Below are positions 21,257-33,076 of a stretch of DNA of 64,000 bases, in pieces. Position 1 is the first letter of the stretch, and the number at the start of each line of letters is the position of its first letter. The stretch is taken from NCBI GenBank assembly GCA_020284085.1, contig JACEVL010000469.1:1445001-1509000 (forward strand). The letters run 5' to 3'. This DNA comes from Aporrectodea caliginosa (Eukaryota; Annelida; Clitellata; Crassiclitellata; Lumbricidae). The notes under the pieces were generated by a model that saw nothing but the letters and a program-made list of their open reading frames with translations, made no database searches and was not told the DNA's origin. The position numbers were made by a program, and so were the translations under genes.

Positions 21257-21516
21257 GTGGATGCATGATAGTGTAGTGGTTAGTGTGCTGGAGTGTCAGT
21301 TGAGAGGTCGGAGGTTCAAATCCCCGCAAGAGCAGAAATTTGGTTGGGGATTTCTGCTCCACCTGCACCCCTAGCCAACTCAGCTATAATGAGTTCACTG
21401 ACCATACACCAACAGCAAGGGTGAGCACTGCCCACCTGCCCTCATATGCTGAGGCTTAGAACATGAAGTTGCTAACACTTCATACCCATGACTGCCTCAG
21501 GGTTAGCTTAAGGAAT
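21257..21516 (+). mobile_element. SINE family A, full-length tRNA-derived copy
   Basis: It has an A-box-like GTAGTGGTTAGTGTGCTGG, a perfect B box GGTTCAAATCC 30 bp later, a body AACTCAGCTATAATGAGTTC and a 3' end ATGACTGCCTCAGGGTTAGC. Other copies are at 4199 (-), 22330 (+, diverged), 24888 (-) and 27348 (-, interrupted). It is the best reference copy of the family in the window. Confidence 0.85.
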
Positions 21517-21772
21517 TGTTTGGTCTTCTTCTCTCCCAAGTCACCAAACAGTACACTTTGGTAGTGACAGAAGCTGGGATGCAAATGGCAAGTCCTGTGA
21601 TGCACGGGCCATGTGTCTAGGACCTTGGGTTCAGCCACTGCAGACCCTAGGGCTGAATAACGGAAAGTGAGTGCCTCACAAGTTCCAATAAAGGCATGAG
21701 AGCTGTACTCTTAATTTTTTATTATGAAATTATGAAACTTTTAATTTCTGCAATTTTTTAGAGAATTGGTAG

Positions 21773-21990
21773 TGAAGTATTGTGAGTGAATAAGTGAGGT
21801 ATTGTGAGTGAATAAGTGAAGAATTGAGAGTGAATAAGTGAAGTATTGTGAGTGAATAAGTGAGGTATTGTAAGTGAATAAGTGAAGTTGTGTGAGTGAA
21901 GTATTGCAAGTTAATACACGAAATTTGCGAGAGAATAAATGAAATATTGTGAGTGAATAAGTGAAATCTTGTGAGTGAATAAGTGTGTTC
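21773..21990. repeat. 22-bp minisatellite, about ten units
   Basis: The unit is approximately AAGTATTGTGAGTGAATAAGTG. Substitutions are few in the first six units and more frequent later. Minus-strand frames of 83 and 120 codons across it encode SLIHSQYFT-like repeats and are not genes. Confidence 0.9.
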
Positions 21991-22329
21991 ATGTGTCGGA
22001 GTGCCTATTCTTCTGTATTTGTTAGTATTCAATGTTACGTACATGTCATTTCTGATTTTGTTATTCCATATCCTTTTGCTAAACGTGTACATTTTACCAT
22101 AGGGTTATTCAGTCTTTGTGTTTTTACGATCTGTTCTCAGTAAAATACTCGTGATGTGAATTTTTTGGCCTTGGTGAATGCGGAAATGCTTTAAATGTTT
22201 CCTGCATTCAACTGTTTTGCTTTGGAATTGAAATGCAGGTTGTGAAGTGTCATTAGTTAAATGCTATTAAAATTCCTTGCAGCAAACCCGGTTACATGAA
22301 TGGTAACGTAACATAAGAATTGCACTGGG

Positions 22330-22505
22330 TGTGTAGTAGTATTACAGTTGTTCGCCTTCTGGACTGTCGACCCGGTGGTTTGGGATTCAAATCTCCCAAG
22401 ATTGTAAGATAGATTTCTGTTCCACTGGCACCCTTTAGCAATCTAGTCTATAACAGGAATTGAACTGACCATACACTGTTATTGGGAAGACGAGGCAGCT
22501 AGAGA
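22330..22505 (+). mobile_element. diverged SINE family A copy
   Basis: GTGTAGTAGTATTACAG, a B-box-like GGGATTCAAATC, TTTCTGTTCCACTGGCACC and GAACTGACCATACAC follow the order of the full copy at 21257, with many changes. The flanking sequence 22506-23100 holds no recognised gene. Confidence 0.6.
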
Positions 22506-23109
22506 GGACTGGCGACAAATTCTAATATGCCACGGCTAAGCAAATGTAGTTGGTAACTCGCAACATGCATGGCTACCACTTGGGCATCTTCTACGTCTGC
22601 CCTCAGCGGTTTCCTGGCCTTGACCTAACTCGTTTCATGGCATGCTTGTTAAACTTGTTTTCTTGGTCCACAATGTGCAAGTCTAGCAGGGCACAACAGA
22701 TATTTAGTTCTGGATATCATATTCACTTACCGACTTAAGTGGTTTAAATTTTCATGCACAATATTTATGTGATCCTAGGAGTATCTGGTATCTAGCACCA
22801 ACACAAACGACCATTTTATAGATGGTTCATGTGTCGATTATATCCAGGTCTAATTTTACAGAGCAACTGTCGAGCAATGTCCACTTTTTGCATAATTAAT
22901 CAGGGTTGGGTGTATAAATGTTATACGTGTAAATATACCTGAACCTATTGTCAAACAATAATGTGTCAAGGTTTAAAATTGGTCCACTTTTCCTGAGCCT
23001 GGGCTAGTACATCTAAATATTGCTGTATTTTAGGAGCAGGGTTGTTCTTTAAAAGAAGATCACTCTCTCTTCAGACATATTTACAAAGAAAACAGTTCTG
23101 TTATAAATA

Positions 23110-25725
23110 TATACTTTATTATCGTTTTAAAATGTCAGATGACAAAACTACATTGGCTAATGCATTGCTTACATTAACACGAGCACAAAAATTAATTCTA
23201 CATGTAGTCACAAAAAGGGTTTCAAAGTTTGTACCCATTTACCTAATCATTGTTTCCATAATTATACTTTACATATGAAATATTGTTAACAGATAAGGTA
23301 AATAAATGCTCTTCTAACTAAACAACACAAATAAGCTGCAGGACTTGAAAATCTAGAAATTTTTTCAATGAAATTTTAGACAGCAATTATGCTAGCACAA
23401 ACAGAAACTTTGAAATAAGTTAACAACATTTATGAAAATATACAATAAAATATCTACGACAACATATAAAATATAACATTTAAGACAACTTGTCAGACAA
23501 CGAACGAGTATTTAAATTTCCAATCAAAAACCTTGTCTAGCACACGTGCGCTTTGTCATATTTACAGCAGAGATGTCCAAATCAACAATGTTGGTTGAAA
23601 ATTCTGTTCTAATCTAATGATTCTATATCGCCAATATCGTAATTCCTATCGCACCAGTGGCTACTGCACAAGGCATACAACAGTTCTCACAGCAGCAGTA
23701 GCCAGCACTTGCCACAGCTTTCAATTATTTACAAAAAATAAATGCTATGGCTATTCATTCCTATTTCAGATCATAGGATAGTATGCTATTTGATTTCCTA
23801 GAGTAAAGATTTTTAAACAGAATTAAAATGTAATCTGCTAAATCACCTGCAACTCAAAGCTTTTCAGAAGAAAAACTTGTAACTATTTAACAAGTGTTGC
23901 TAGAGTTGCCACAGAAAACTGTTACAACTGTGTCTACTTTACCTCTTCATGTTATCATACTTATCACAATGTACGCTACACTGCTAGTATTATCAACTAC
24001 ACATTACTTATTCATTTTCCGATGTTTGTGGAGGGTCGCTGTCAAGGCAACAATTGCTGTTGCTAAGCACCTGGGGATTGAGCATTCAGGATCGCTACAC
24101 AGTGACCATTTTAAGGTCACAGATCATTGCAACCTGTGATGGACAGTAAAAGCTCAACCGATCAGCCGTTTACCTGGCCTCCTCACTTTCTCACAGTCAA
24201 ATGGAAATGTTCTGTATCACAGTACTCTTCTTTCTCTCCGCGGCCATTTTCCTTTGACATTTTCTGTCTCAGAGACAATAAAAATTGTCACTGCACTCAT
24301 AACGACGGCATTTCACTAACATAAAGTCTAATATTCCGTGATTTTGCTGAATATTTCGAGATGTCCGCGAGGCGTCGTGTAGAACCAACCGTGACCGTCG
24401 CTGAAGTGTTTTTCCAATCTCAAATGGAGCCTTTCCAGGAACCTCGTTTCCTTGGCAACTGTTGGATTAGCGGAGTGCTCTGGCAGAGGCTTTGCCAGTT
24501 GCTCGCTTGCGATTTCACTGCTTTTCAAAACCAGAGCCTGCTCCTGTTCTTCTGGTTTGGCTACCTTCGGTGAAAGCAACACTGCTCCTGGACAGTCGAT
24601 TCGTACGTTCATCATCTTTTTCAGATTGCTCAACATCGTCCAAGAATTTTCAGGTGGACCGACTGATAAAACCAGAACACAATTTTTCTAAGAAATGTAT
24701 TAAAATATTACAGTCCATAGTACTGCAAAATCAGTGTTACAAGCAGAATTTCAGTCACGTTTGGTTGAAAGGAAATACAAGAGGACATGGAAACAGCCTA
24801 TGATAGAAATGAGTCCAGGAAGAGGCAAGTTTTAGTGAAGATCTAAAGGCCAGGATGACTACTAAAAAGAAGGGCAGTCGTTTAAGCTAGCCTGAGAGTA
24901 CACATGGGTATGAAATGTTAGCGACTTCATTTTCTTAGCCTTGGCATATGAGGGAGGATGGCCAGTCCTCTCCCTTGCTGTCTCATCTTTCCACCGACAG
25001 TGTACGGTCAGTGTACTCATTATAGCCGAGTTGGCTAGGGGCGCACATGGAGCGGAAATCTTGAAACAATTTCTGCCTTCGTGGGGATTTGAACCTCCAA
25101 CCTCCTGGTTTATAGTCCAGCACGCTATCACTACCATGCAAACAGATTACTAACAAAGCGCCGGTGAATAAGCTAGTTCCCACAACTTAGCTTTTCGGGT
25201 GCTGCAGAAATCTTGAGTTTACAACTTATACCTTATATGTTTATAGAAGTCTAAACAAAAGAATGATCATAAGTTTCTGGGAAAAAATTACAGTTTATCT
25301 GACAATAATAGCACAACATTTTAATCTCGAGATTTTCACAGCACGCAAAAAACCAAGTAACAGAATACCAGCTTATTCACAGGCGCTCAGTCAAAACAAA
25401 ATCAACAGGGTCAAAGTCAGTTCCAGGTTGAGATCCAAAGGGTCAGGCAAACAGCCATACAGCTCTACATAGCAAAACATTGGTGTTTAAGACGTTCAGA
25501 AATCTTAATCAGTGTTTGGACCACTGCAGTAGTATCGCATTGTGACACAAATTCGAATCAAACACACTTTTTAAATGTATATGCCTATAATTATTTGCTT
25601 AGGATTAACAGGAAAACATCACATACCTGTCTTCTGTTATTTAAATCGTCGACTTTGTTTCTTCTTCGCTATTCACACAGCAGGTCTTCGTGCTTCCTCG
25701 TTCAGGTGTAGCTAACAGCTGATTC
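23110..25725 (-). CDS. candidate two-exon gene encoding a 102-aa protein of unknown function
   Basis: The coding sequence is 24636-24328 on the minus strand. It lies in a terminal exon whose acceptor (CATTTCTTAG, exon from 24687) is plausible. An upstream, non-coding first exon may end at 25627 with a consensus donor, ACAG|GTATGT. A TATATATA element lies at 25747-25757, roughly 25-30 bp before the likely start of transcription. An AATAAA on the minus strand near 23112 could end the transcript. The peptide begins MLSNLKKMMN, is Glu/Lys/Leu-rich and ends SKITEY; I recognise no family. The intron contains a SINE A copy. Every element is individually weak, so this is a hypothesis rather than an established gene. 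The overlapping + frame at 24361-24573 is taken as a shadow. Confidence 0.35.
24888..25143 (-). mobile_element. SINE family A copy, minus orientation, nearly complete
   Basis: In reverse it carries an A-box-like GGTAGTGATAGCGTGCTGG, a B box GGTTCAAATCC, a body CCAACTCGGCTATAATGAGT and the 3' end. It is immediately followed by a short LINE D tail (25150-25220), GCGCCGGTGAATAAGCTAG. Confidence 0.8.
25368..25465 (-). mobile_element. LINE-type 3' end fragment (AGCTTATTCACAGGCGCTCAG)
   Basis: In reverse it begins with the GCGCCTGTGAATAAGCTGG form of the family D tail, with the same downstream words as the copy at 29197-29285 (GTCAAAG...GTCAGTTCCAGGT and GGTCAGGCA). Confidence 0.5.
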
Positions 25726-25759
25726 AGAATTGACCGGCTCAGGCCTCATATATATATCT

Positions 25760-27345
25760 GCACCGCAGAAAGCAGGTCAGATCCGGTTTCTAGCAATTGT
25801 TGTCCGCCTATGGGCAGAAGGATGATGAAATAGACCAAATAACTCCCGCAGCATGGCACGACCACCCTGACCCTCCCATCAGACCCTCCCATAGGTCGAT
25901 GCTCCCATCAGACCCTCACACCTACACCGCAGAGCGACCACTCTCCATTTCTTTAATCCCAAGCACTTGCTAAAGAATCCCCAAATTGGGCAAAAGTGTA
26001 CCAAAAAGGCAAGCTTATCTAAAGACTAAAGAATCGGGAGCTGAAGGATATAGTGCGTGAGTTTACTGGCGTCGCATAGGGTCAGGTTAGGCGTCGTGAG
26101 GGTCGGTTAGGGTTAGGATTAGTGTCGTCATTAGAAAACATGGTACCGTACGTCCGGCGTCCGCGCAGCATGCCCAAAGATATTGTACAATCCTCAGCCC
26201 ACGATACTATAAGTTTGCCCCCAAAAAATCAAGTTACTGAGAAGGAAAAAATTGTGATGCAGAACCGTAGAATGTCATAAAACGAAGTTAACAAAGACCA
26301 TACAACATGCAATTGCCAAGAGAGTTGAAGAGACGCCATTTTTGGCTTTTATAATTTCTAAATTTGTAAAAAAAAACTTGCGGCTTTTTGGTTTAAAAAA
26401 ACAAAAAACAGAAAAAACAAACCTATGACAGTCCTGTAGACACATGACCAACCAACGACCTCTTATATATAACGATCGAGTAACTCAAAATCCCAAGATC
26501 TTGGGGAAAATCACAAGGAGTGGTCGCACTGCTCCTACCTAAACCGCTTTTCAAGGCCAAAGCAATTCGTTTGACGCCATCTTAGTGCTCTATTCGAAGG
26601 CTGGTGCCCTAATCTTCGTTGCCGAGCAACGTTGAAAGCGCGCGACTCTAAGTATAAAACATGGTTCCAGCGTATGAACTCTCGTATCTGCTTATGTGGT
26701 GCTTACTCTAGTTACTCTTGTGTTTATGCTGCAAGAATGTTTTTCGGTTGGGAGGGGATATGATGATAATGCAAACGACCGCTTGTTTGGTCCAGATCTT
26801 GGAGTGTTGATGAGCCAGTTCAAAGTCAAGTAGCCTAGCTACTTGGAAACCTTGAAGGAATGAAAATGTTTTGTTAACGTTTTGTTTTGGTGTCGAAAAG
26901 ACTAGAGCAAAACAGAAAAGCGTGTTTATCCGTACCAATGTTAACCTGGGACTATTAATGTAAACGTATTTATGAAAGTAAACAGTTTTTTCTGTGGTGA
27001 CTGAGTATTTGTTTTCAGCAATTATTATAGGCGCAGTCAGTAAATTTGAATTTCGTACAATACGAAGTTGATTTCACATTGCCTCGACCCTGGTCGCAAT
27101 TTAAATAGAAAATGCATGGTCAGTTCTCAGGCAAGGTAGGCCCACGTTTGTATAAGCATAAGCTTACTTCACCACCATACACTGAATTGGGACGCTTGGA
27201 CGGTTGCACCAAGTTTTAAATCCGTTAACTCCTAGAATAGAAAAATAAGCAATTCACAACGATGTGGTGCCAATTCAAACGGACAGCGTTGGCGAAGGAC
27301 CGTCCGAAAACCTTAAGGTCGCCCGAGAAGCAGCTACGTATACGG
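25760..27345. other. intergenic stretch, no gene supported
   Basis: Old-looking sequence with a GGTTAGGGTCAGGTTAGG-type segment (26085-26130) that reappears at 32400-32480, A-rich runs at 26370-26425, and an isolated TATAAAAC at about 26653 on the + strand. The 76-codon minus frame at 26708-26938 is not recognised. Confidence 0.45.
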
Positions 27346-27347
27346 TA

Positions 27348-27728
27348 TACGAAGTGTTAGCGACTTCACTTTCTCAGCCTCGGTAGCCTACATTATGCGA
27401 TCTGCGCCAGCGTGTACGAGTGACCAGTCCTCTTCCCGCCCTTCTGATCTCAGTGATCTACCCACTGACCGTACGAGGTCAGCGTACTCGTTTCATAGCG
27501 GAGTTCACTGGGTTAATTCATTCATTCATTCCGGGAATTTATATATGGCCCTTCCGGGAGCCTACTCAGAGGCGCTCCCAGCCCAGTCACGGCTAAAAAA
27601 AGAGATTTATGCGACTTATAGAACATGGGCATGCATAAGGTGGCAGTAGTGGAGCAGAAATATCGAGACATTTCTCTGACCGGGATTTAAATCCTCAACC
27701 TTTTGATTAACAGCCTAGCATGTTTGTG
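27348..27728 (-). mobile_element. SINE A copy interrupted by a second SINE/LINE 3' end
   Basis: The outer parts, GTGTTAGCGACTTCAC...GCGGAGTTCACTGGG (27348-27512) and GGAGCAGAAATATC...GATTTAAATCCTCAACC (27645-27728), are two halves of a SINE A in reverse. Between them, (ATTC)n and GGGAATTTATATATGGCCC...CTCAGAGGCGCTCCCAG (27514-27640) is the shared LINE/SINE B 3' end in reverse with its tetranucleotide tail. The order of insertion is therefore visible. Confidence 0.7.
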
Positions 27729-29195
27729 CAAGCTGTCTGTTCTGTTAGTAGTAATTCAAGATTTAAATTTTCTGCATAACATGTATATGTACAGCGCAGA
27801 TCGCTAGTAATAATTGTCGAAGCCTTGTTTATGTAATTATTATTATTAAAGAAAAGATATTATTATTATTATATTATTATGCTAACCACTATAGACTATC
27901 GAGCACCTCTCACGCTAACAAATTACAATGCAACTCTAGCCTGCACGGACTGTTCTATATCCAGGGATAGTTGTTATGTTATAGGTAGGCCTATATACAA
28001 ATCTCTTCAAATCTCTTATTATAGGCCTGCCGTAGTCAGTAGCGGACTGTAGCGGCAGTCTATAAGATCGATGCTCTCGTTATAATTATAATAAGCTGAT
28101 GCCCTGCGCTTGGCCTCGAGTGGCGCTTTATAAATTTGGAATTTACTGTTACGATTACGCTGCACTTATAAGGACCACCATGGACGAGGAAAAGACCTAA
28201 GGCTGATGGGAAAATAGGCCAGGCACACTGGCGCAGCCTATAATTGGTCGTAGCATGTGTTCGGTGTTGTGAAGGTGTTAATGCAGTTTGGACTTCATGC
28301 CTATATGATAGGCGTTTGCTACTAATTAATTGTAAGGTCAGGTTGACTTTGTGTAATAAACTGCCTTGAAGTAGGTCACCTTCACGTAGGCCTAATTATA
28401 TGCTTCGTTGATTTATCATTTATATATTGTGCAGCTATGACTCTGAGAGAGTGTAGTTCTTTACTAGCCTAATAGACTTAGCCTACACAATAGAATTGTG
28501 TGCCTGTCATATAGTAATTAACTGTACACACACGCACGCACGCACACACGCACGCACATACATACATACATATACGCACGCACGCACACACCTACACACC
28601 TATGGTCATTTATTCAGCAAAGGCTGTAAACTGGTTTACTCGGCCATATAGTATGCCCCTAGATGAGCTCGTTGTGTGACATCAAACATTTCTGAAGGTG
28701 TAAAACATTTTATGTAGGCTACCCGTAAGTAAAGCTGTCAACTATAATGGCTTGCGGCTCTATTGAAATCCAATGATAATTATTATATAATAAGCTGATT
28801 TATGCCATGGAAATATTTCTGCGATTCGAGTATAAGACTTATCACAGTCGCCAAACAAACAAGTTTTGCTAAAAGCAAAACAATTAAAATATAATTAAAT
28901 GCATAATAACATTGAATGTCCTTGTCCATATTGTAGGCAATTAGGTCAATATATGCCCATACATTTGCGTAAAACACTAGACGCTCTCTATCCACCATAC
29001 GGTCTGTAGGCCTACCTGGAGTAGGCCTATGCCCTATGATCGTAACCCCGAGAAGTTCTATTAGTAATTTAGTTTCCGTCATAACAAAGATGAATAGCGT
29101 CGCCCTCTTCCTCCCTCCAGGATTGGGACTGGCACTGCCAGAGCGTACGAGCAGTGAGATGTTATGCATCACCCAAGGCAAGTTATAGATTGTTG
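27729..29195. other. intergenic, transposon debris
   Basis: Contains a LINE D tail at 28080-28150 (AAGCTGATGCCCTGCGCTTGG), a CACG/CATA microsatellite at 28525-28600 and a number of TAGGCCTA words. The 132-codon minus frame at 28783-29181 has no recognised domain. Confidence 0.5.
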
Positions 29196-29196
29196 G

Positions 29197-29285
29197 AATC
29201 AGCTTATTAAAGGCGCTCAGTCAAAGCAAAAGTCGATATGACGTTATAAGGTTCCTGCAGGTCAAGACTTAAATGGTCAAGCAGG
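29197..29285 (-). mobile_element. LINE-type 3' end fragment, minus orientation
   Basis: ATCAGCTTATTAAAGGCGCTCAGTCAAAGCAAAAG is the reverse of the family D tail. It is followed by words shared with 25368-25465. The sequence from 29286 to 29885 holds nothing recognised. Confidence 0.5.
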
Positions 29286-29884
29286 AGGCAACTTCACAGA
29301 CCACTGGCAAAATCCTGGAGATATTGGGGTCATAAATGACGTCAATAGAACCCTCCCCCTCGTCCAGTATATAACCCCCTCTGAAAATGACGTCAAAAGC
29401 TCTGACCCCCCTAAAACCAATTTCCATGGCGAACAAAATGCTCCTTCATGGAACAAATAGCGAAAGCATTAATATTTTAAAATCTAACGTGCAAATTCCA
29501 TGTAGAAAATTAACGCCTATGATGACGTTATAATTTAAGCAAAGGTTCCTGCATTATCAAGATTCAATGTTGTTAATTGTCATAGCATGCACGCCTACTC
29601 AGACAGTCAGTCACACATATACAAATTTGAAAGGCGACAAGAATTTGAGCGGCGAGATACCGTAAGTAGGTAAGAGGAAGAGAAGGAATCGGATCGATAG
29701 CTACCTCGATAACGGCGCTATAGAAATCGTTAGATTAGATCATTATAGGATTGGAGGAAGATGAATGTTTTCAGTTTTGAATGGGAGACTTAGGTCAACC
29801 TTAATTAACCACCGCAGTCCGTTTGAATGGGTGCCACGCCATTTAACACTTTAGCGACTCGAGCATCATTGGTTTCCCGGTCAA

Positions 29885-30245
29885 TTTTTCAGTCATTCAT
29901 TTATTACAGAGAATTTGTATAGCGCCTCTTTAAGGGAACTACTCAGAGGCGCTCCCAATCCCAGCGCTGCCAAATGAGACCATCTTAAGATGAGAGTGGA
30001 ATGCCTGAGAAGGGGTTCTAGGAAGAGAGCGGAGTGCCAAGGGGAGCCCATTCCAAATCGAGTGTCCAGTCACGGAGAAGGCATTCTCGTCGTTTAAATG
30101 TTGAATTGAGCGTGCTAGCCCGAAATTTAAATGTATAAATGTAATAATTAAGCCAACATCGAAAGGTATCGAGAGGCGAACGGCCACCCGTATAGGCCTA
30201 CAGGGCCCTATTATAGGCCTATTCATTCTCGCACAGAGACACATA
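29885..30245 (-). pseudogene. LINE family C: ORF2 C-terminus plus 3' end
   Basis: The minus frame 30244-29939 ends NAFSVTGHSIWNGLPLALRS, then LPRTPSQAFHSHLKMVSFG and a stop, the hallmark C-terminus of CR1/L2-like LINE ORF2. The 3' end GGGAGCGCCTCTGAGTAGTT, then CCCTTAAAGAGGCGCTATAC carries a perfect 9-bp stem (AGCGCCTCT/AGAGGCGCT) and ends in an ATGA-type tail. It is 5'-truncated and unlikely to be active. Confidence 0.85.
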
Positions 30246-31950
30246 TGGGAGGTATAGTCCCATACGCTTTAACCAATGTGGTTATCGTCAGTGGCGTAAA
30301 TCATGGGGGCAGAGGGGACTGTCCCTCCCAAAGTTTAGACGCCCTCTGTCCCCCCCACCCACCCACCCCCAAAAAACCGCATATAATCTGGGTTGCATAG
30401 ATTTTCGCCTCTGGTTATATTTTTGCCTTTACTCCTCAGCACATTCCTGTCTGGAGTTCGTTCAACTTCGTTAATTGGTCCATATAAATGTATACTGGCG
30501 TCGGTCGGACTTGGTCCGATTTTCGACAGGCGATAGACACCGACCGTTCGAAGTGGTAGCCTAGGCCCTAGACGTACTCTGGTACACTTCGACTGCATTG
30601 ACGTTTCCATTCGTCGAAGAACTAATTGGCCTGTAATCGGCCATTGAACTCGACCCAACGTACGGGTGCTTGATTCAAGTTGTACATCCGCGGTCAGTGC
30701 CCCAGGGTCTGCTTTCAACATAACCATTATCTGAAATTTGCATAATTATGTAATCGCCTATAGGCCCTAGGGTACTTATGGGGTTATTGACTTGATTACT
30801 GTAAGATTGATGAACGACCCCCCCACGTACCCCACCCCAATCGTAGTAACCCGAGCTGCATAGTCTAGGCCTAACTCCCTAACTCCGTAGACTGCTGTTA
30901 TGGTAGGCTACAGCGCAATAAAAGTTTTGCCCAATTGGTCAAGACAACATGCAGAATTCGAATTAAGGAAAACACTTGTAGGCTAGATTTCAATCACCGA
31001 TAGGATCATTATATGAGTCCAAATATGAAAAAATTATGGACAACATTAAGATAAAACAGGTAGACCTAAAGGCAACTTGTTAAGAATTAGCGCTAGGCCT
31101 ACATCGAACCCTTATAATAATACGTGCTCTCCGCGTCTCAGGCCGTGATGGAGACCGTGATATATCTATAGCGCTCTACCGTGCCACTATCGACTTTGCT
31201 ATATTATAGGCCTATGTTTTATAGCCTGTGAACAATTGAGCTCGTTCCCGCGACAGCTTTTCGGGCGCTGTAGGAATCTCGAGATTCCAATTATTGTGTT
31301 TGGCTACTGTTATGATATTACAACCTTTAAATAATATATAGAGGCCTGATTATTTAAATTCTGTGACTGGAAATAAGAAATCTGAAGCCAAACGCTGCTA
31401 AACATGAAGCTGACGCCGATATCGGGGATCGCCAAAATGATTTGAAACAAGGCCAACACGAGATAGAATGCAGAGTTGTTTCAATGAGTTTTACTTTTAC
31501 ATTACATTTGGAGTTTTGACTGGTCTGCAAATTTTATAGCGCTAAATTAACTGGGTTTCGCGCCCACTGCATTACAACAATCAAGCAAAAGACATCGAAT
31601 ATTTATACGATGCCCGTTTTAGCGGAAGTTGAATGGTTCGACTGAAATTAAAACTTAGATTTTTTCAAAATAATTGTTCAATTAGTAAAAAAATAACGTC
31701 CGATTGCACTTTATCAGTCTGTAGGACTGCTTCTGATGCTCGCAGTGAAGGTTTGATGGAGTGAAGCTACTGCCAGTGGAAGTTAAAACCCGGGTGTGTA
31801 TTCGACCACAAAGAGCGCGCAATCTGGGGTGTAGTGGAAAAGAGACACTAATGCAGGACGACTTAAACGTCTGTTGCATTGGTTATGATCCTCAACTTTG
31901 GCATCCCGAATTCGGAATTGCTTAATATGCATAAGATTGATGCTGAATCG
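30246..31950. other. intergenic, no gene supported
   Basis: Contains a CAGTGGCGTAAATCATGGGGG start at 30290, resembling the hAT MITE ends at 9699, 10159 and 63585. A family D-like tail lies at 31225-31315 (CAATTGAGCTCGTTCCCGCG...TTTTCGGGCGCTG), and several TAGGCCTA words occur. The 130-codon minus frame at 30335-30727 crosses the MITE-like start and is not recognised. Confidence 0.45.
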
Positions 31951-32236
31951 CCATTTTAGTGTATTTTATTATTCCCATGTAAATCTAACTCTGTTCTAGC
32001 GTGTTTCATTATTTGACGACGTTGGGGTCATGGACAATGACAGCTGTAGAGTGCATGTACATTCCGTTTGCTTGCTTTCATCAATCCATGTTCCATTTGA
32101 GGAAAAGATTAGTTTCATCAATCCAACTTCTATTTAAGCAAATTATTTTAATCACTCCAACTTCTAATTTAATCATTATTTAGTTTAATCAGTCCAGCCT
32201 CTATTTGCCATGTATATAATAAAATACGCTAAAATG
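31951..32236. mobile_element. second copy of the 13849-type MITE
   Basis: The ends CCATTTTAGTGTATTTTATTAT... and ...ATAATAAAATACGCTAAAATGG pair over 22 bp with one mismatch. The interior repeats TTTCATCAATCCAACTTC and TTTAATCA units, as in the IFT25-intron copy. The outermost bases differ from that copy, so the exact borders and any target duplication are uncertain. Confidence 0.65.
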
Positions 32237-32271
32237 GAGTTGTCCATTCATAATAATAAAATGGATAAATC

Positions 32272-32570
32272 TTCTGCGGTGGAAAAATCCGCAGCAGGAT
32301 TACTATTTTCGAAAGCGGAAGAGCTTTGCGCATGCGCAACCCTTGGAGCATGCACATTGTTCAAAATGCGTTTCTTCTATAAATTGGTGTCGCGGGGTTG
32401 GTTAGGGTCAGGTTAGGCCTTGTGAGTGTCGTTTAGGGTCAGGTTAAGCGCTGGGACAGTCGGTTAGGGTCAGGTTTAGGGTTAGAGTCGTCACTAGATA
32501 AAATTAGAAAAATTTCCGCTGCAGATGTAATTTTCGCGCGTTGCGTGGCAGCATTTTCTGCCGCAGAAGC
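32272..32570. mobile_element. possible MITE with CTTCTGCGG ends
   Basis: CTTCTGCGGTGGAAAAAT and the reverse complement of the right end, CTTCTGCGGCAGAAAATG, agree over most of 18 bp. The interior contains GGTTAGGGTCAGGTTAGG segments shared with 26085-26130. No target duplication could be read. It may have landed next to, or inside, the 31951-32236 element. Confidence 0.4.
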
Positions 32571-33076
32571 ACCACACTAATAAAATACGCTATTACGTTT
32601 TACTGGAAAAAAGAAGAAAATACGCTAAAATAGAGGTTTACCAGATTGATTTCTTGTGTCACTGGGTCTTTTAAATTGGGCTAATTATTGACCACCTCAG
32701 CTAGAGAGAGAATTTTTATAGAGCGTAAAGGCTTAAAAACCAAGTATTCGGTTCCGTCAAACATGTAGTATCGGGGTACATAGGTTTCCGACTTGGTTTA
32801 AGAATTCTCTTGTGCTGTTTATTGGTTCCCATAATATATACATGCAACTTTTAGGTACACGATGAAAGCACTGTTTTGTTCTAATTGTAGATCTGTCTGA
32901 TAGGTGCCTCTGCGTTCTACCTGTGCATTTGACAACATAGTGCATTGACAGATCATTGGCTGTGAAATGCTAATGTGAATTTATGAAAGAAAGTTACAGA
33001 CACATACGAGTGTTTACGGCTAAGTCCGAGGCTGCACTGCAATGCTTGTTCAGCCTGCAATCGATTTAGATTAATC

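Noticed and set aside
21257..21340. Possible functional tRNA gene because of good A and B boxes
   Set aside because: The region does not fold into a complete cloverleaf by eye and is followed by a SINE body found in several other copies, so it is the head of a SINE.
26653..26660. TATAAAAC as promoter of a gene
   Set aside because: No plausible exon or conserved frame follows on the + strand; an isolated TATA word in AT-rich DNA is not evidence.
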